Positions 5,935 to 6,024 of a DNA stretch of 6,024 nt are shown in pieces. The position numbers were made by a program, and so were the translations under genes. The stretch's first letter is position 1. Each line of letters starts with the position of its first letter. The notes under the pieces are model-generated. The model worked only from the letters and a program-made list of their open reading frames with translations, searched no databases and was not told the DNA's origin. This DNA is from an uncultured Muribaculaceae bacterium (GTDB lineage: Bacteria; Bacteroidota; Bacteroidia; Bacteroidales; Muribaculaceae), in contig CAJLTZ010000110.1 in NCBI GenBank assembly GCA_905209725.1, forward strand, positions 1-6,024. The letters are read 5' to 3'.

Positions 5935-5948
5935 ATTGCGTTATATGA
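5931..5948. promoter_or_regulatory. Candidate HipB operator overlapping the hipB start
   Basis: TCATAT-TGCGTT-ATATGA is a perfect inverted repeat with 6-base arms and a 6-base spacer, and its left end covers the start codon. Position and symmetry fit an autoregulatory site for the HTH antitoxin. No second copy is visible in the window. The repeat is observed; binding is inferred. Confidence 0.4.
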
Positions 5949-5960
5949 GTATTTATGCCG

Positions 5961-5968
5961 CAAATATG
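5961..5968 (-). promoter_or_regulatory. hipB: Possible -7 box for hipB
   Basis: The minus strand reads CATATTTG, seven of eight positions of TAnnTTTG, 26 bases before the hipB start codon. No good -33 element is visible. The palindrome at 5931-5948 would then lie at or just after the start of transcription, as expected for repression. Confidence 0.35.
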
Positions 5969-6024
5969 CAATTAACCTACATTATTCATAGGGTGCCTTA
6001 ACGTGCGGCACTGGGCTGAAACCA

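Noticed and set aside
5939..6024. Possible 3' end of another minus-strand gene at the right edge: an open frame reading about 13 residues to a TAA at 5982-5984, plus short inverted repeats GTGCC/GGCAC and GTGC-G-GCAC.
   Set aside because: Too short to recognise a family or to tell coding sequence from chance. The short repeats lack a T run, so they are not a convincing terminator.

Overview
The window looks like a chromosomal segment from a Bacteroidales bacterium, probably a gut member of the Muribaculaceae/Bacteroides/Prevotella group. Three things suggest this. Start regions lack strong Shine-Dalgarno sequences. Perfect or near-perfect matches to the Bacteroidetes -7 box (TAnnTTTG) lie upstream of the transcription units. 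A secreted protein carries the short C-terminal 'LYDLNGRRV...GIYI' domain typical of that order. The genus is inference.

Layout from left to right. (1) Positions 44-1470, minus strand: a WYL-domain transcriptional regulator, followed 59 bp downstream by a Ser/Thr protein kinase gene cut off just before its catalytic loop. (2) Positions 1471-1644: a divergent promoter region with a -7 box on each strand and a striking CG-rich cluster of nested palindromes and tandem repeats (CGCGAATT units). (3) Positions 1645-2214, plus strand: tag, DNA-3-methyladenine glycosylase I. (4) Positions 2235-4502, minus strand: proC (pyrroline-5-carboxylate reductase), convergent with tag and lying 24 bp downstream of a large secreted protein gene. 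That protein has a signal peptide, a chitobiase/hexosaminidase-C-like beta domain between two apparently duplicated beta-rich domains, and a C-terminal sorting-like domain. Its mRNA leader can form a long hairpin. (5) Positions 4704-5934, minus strand: a damaged hipBA toxin-antitoxin locus. HipB is fused in frame to the N-terminal domain of HipA, and an out-of-frame internal deletion splits HipA into two overlapping reading frames.

How the genes may work together. The WYL regulator and tag share a short divergent control region. Several WYL regulators are known to respond to DNA damage, so this regulator may control alkylation repair through the CGCGAATT repeats (inference). The hipBA locus probably still makes a DNA-binding HipB part, while the kinase toxin has lost its nucleotide-binding loop region and is probably inactive. 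The secreted-protein gene and proC may share a transcript without sharing a pathway.

I found no tRNA, rRNA, CRISPR array, insertion sequence or convincing intrinsic terminator. No stretch longer than 300 bp lacks a gene; the largest gaps are 201 bp (4503-4703) and 174 bp (1471-1644). I see no clearly new multi-gene system. The best leads are the split hipBA locus, the WYL/tag control region and the duplicated-domain secreted protein.
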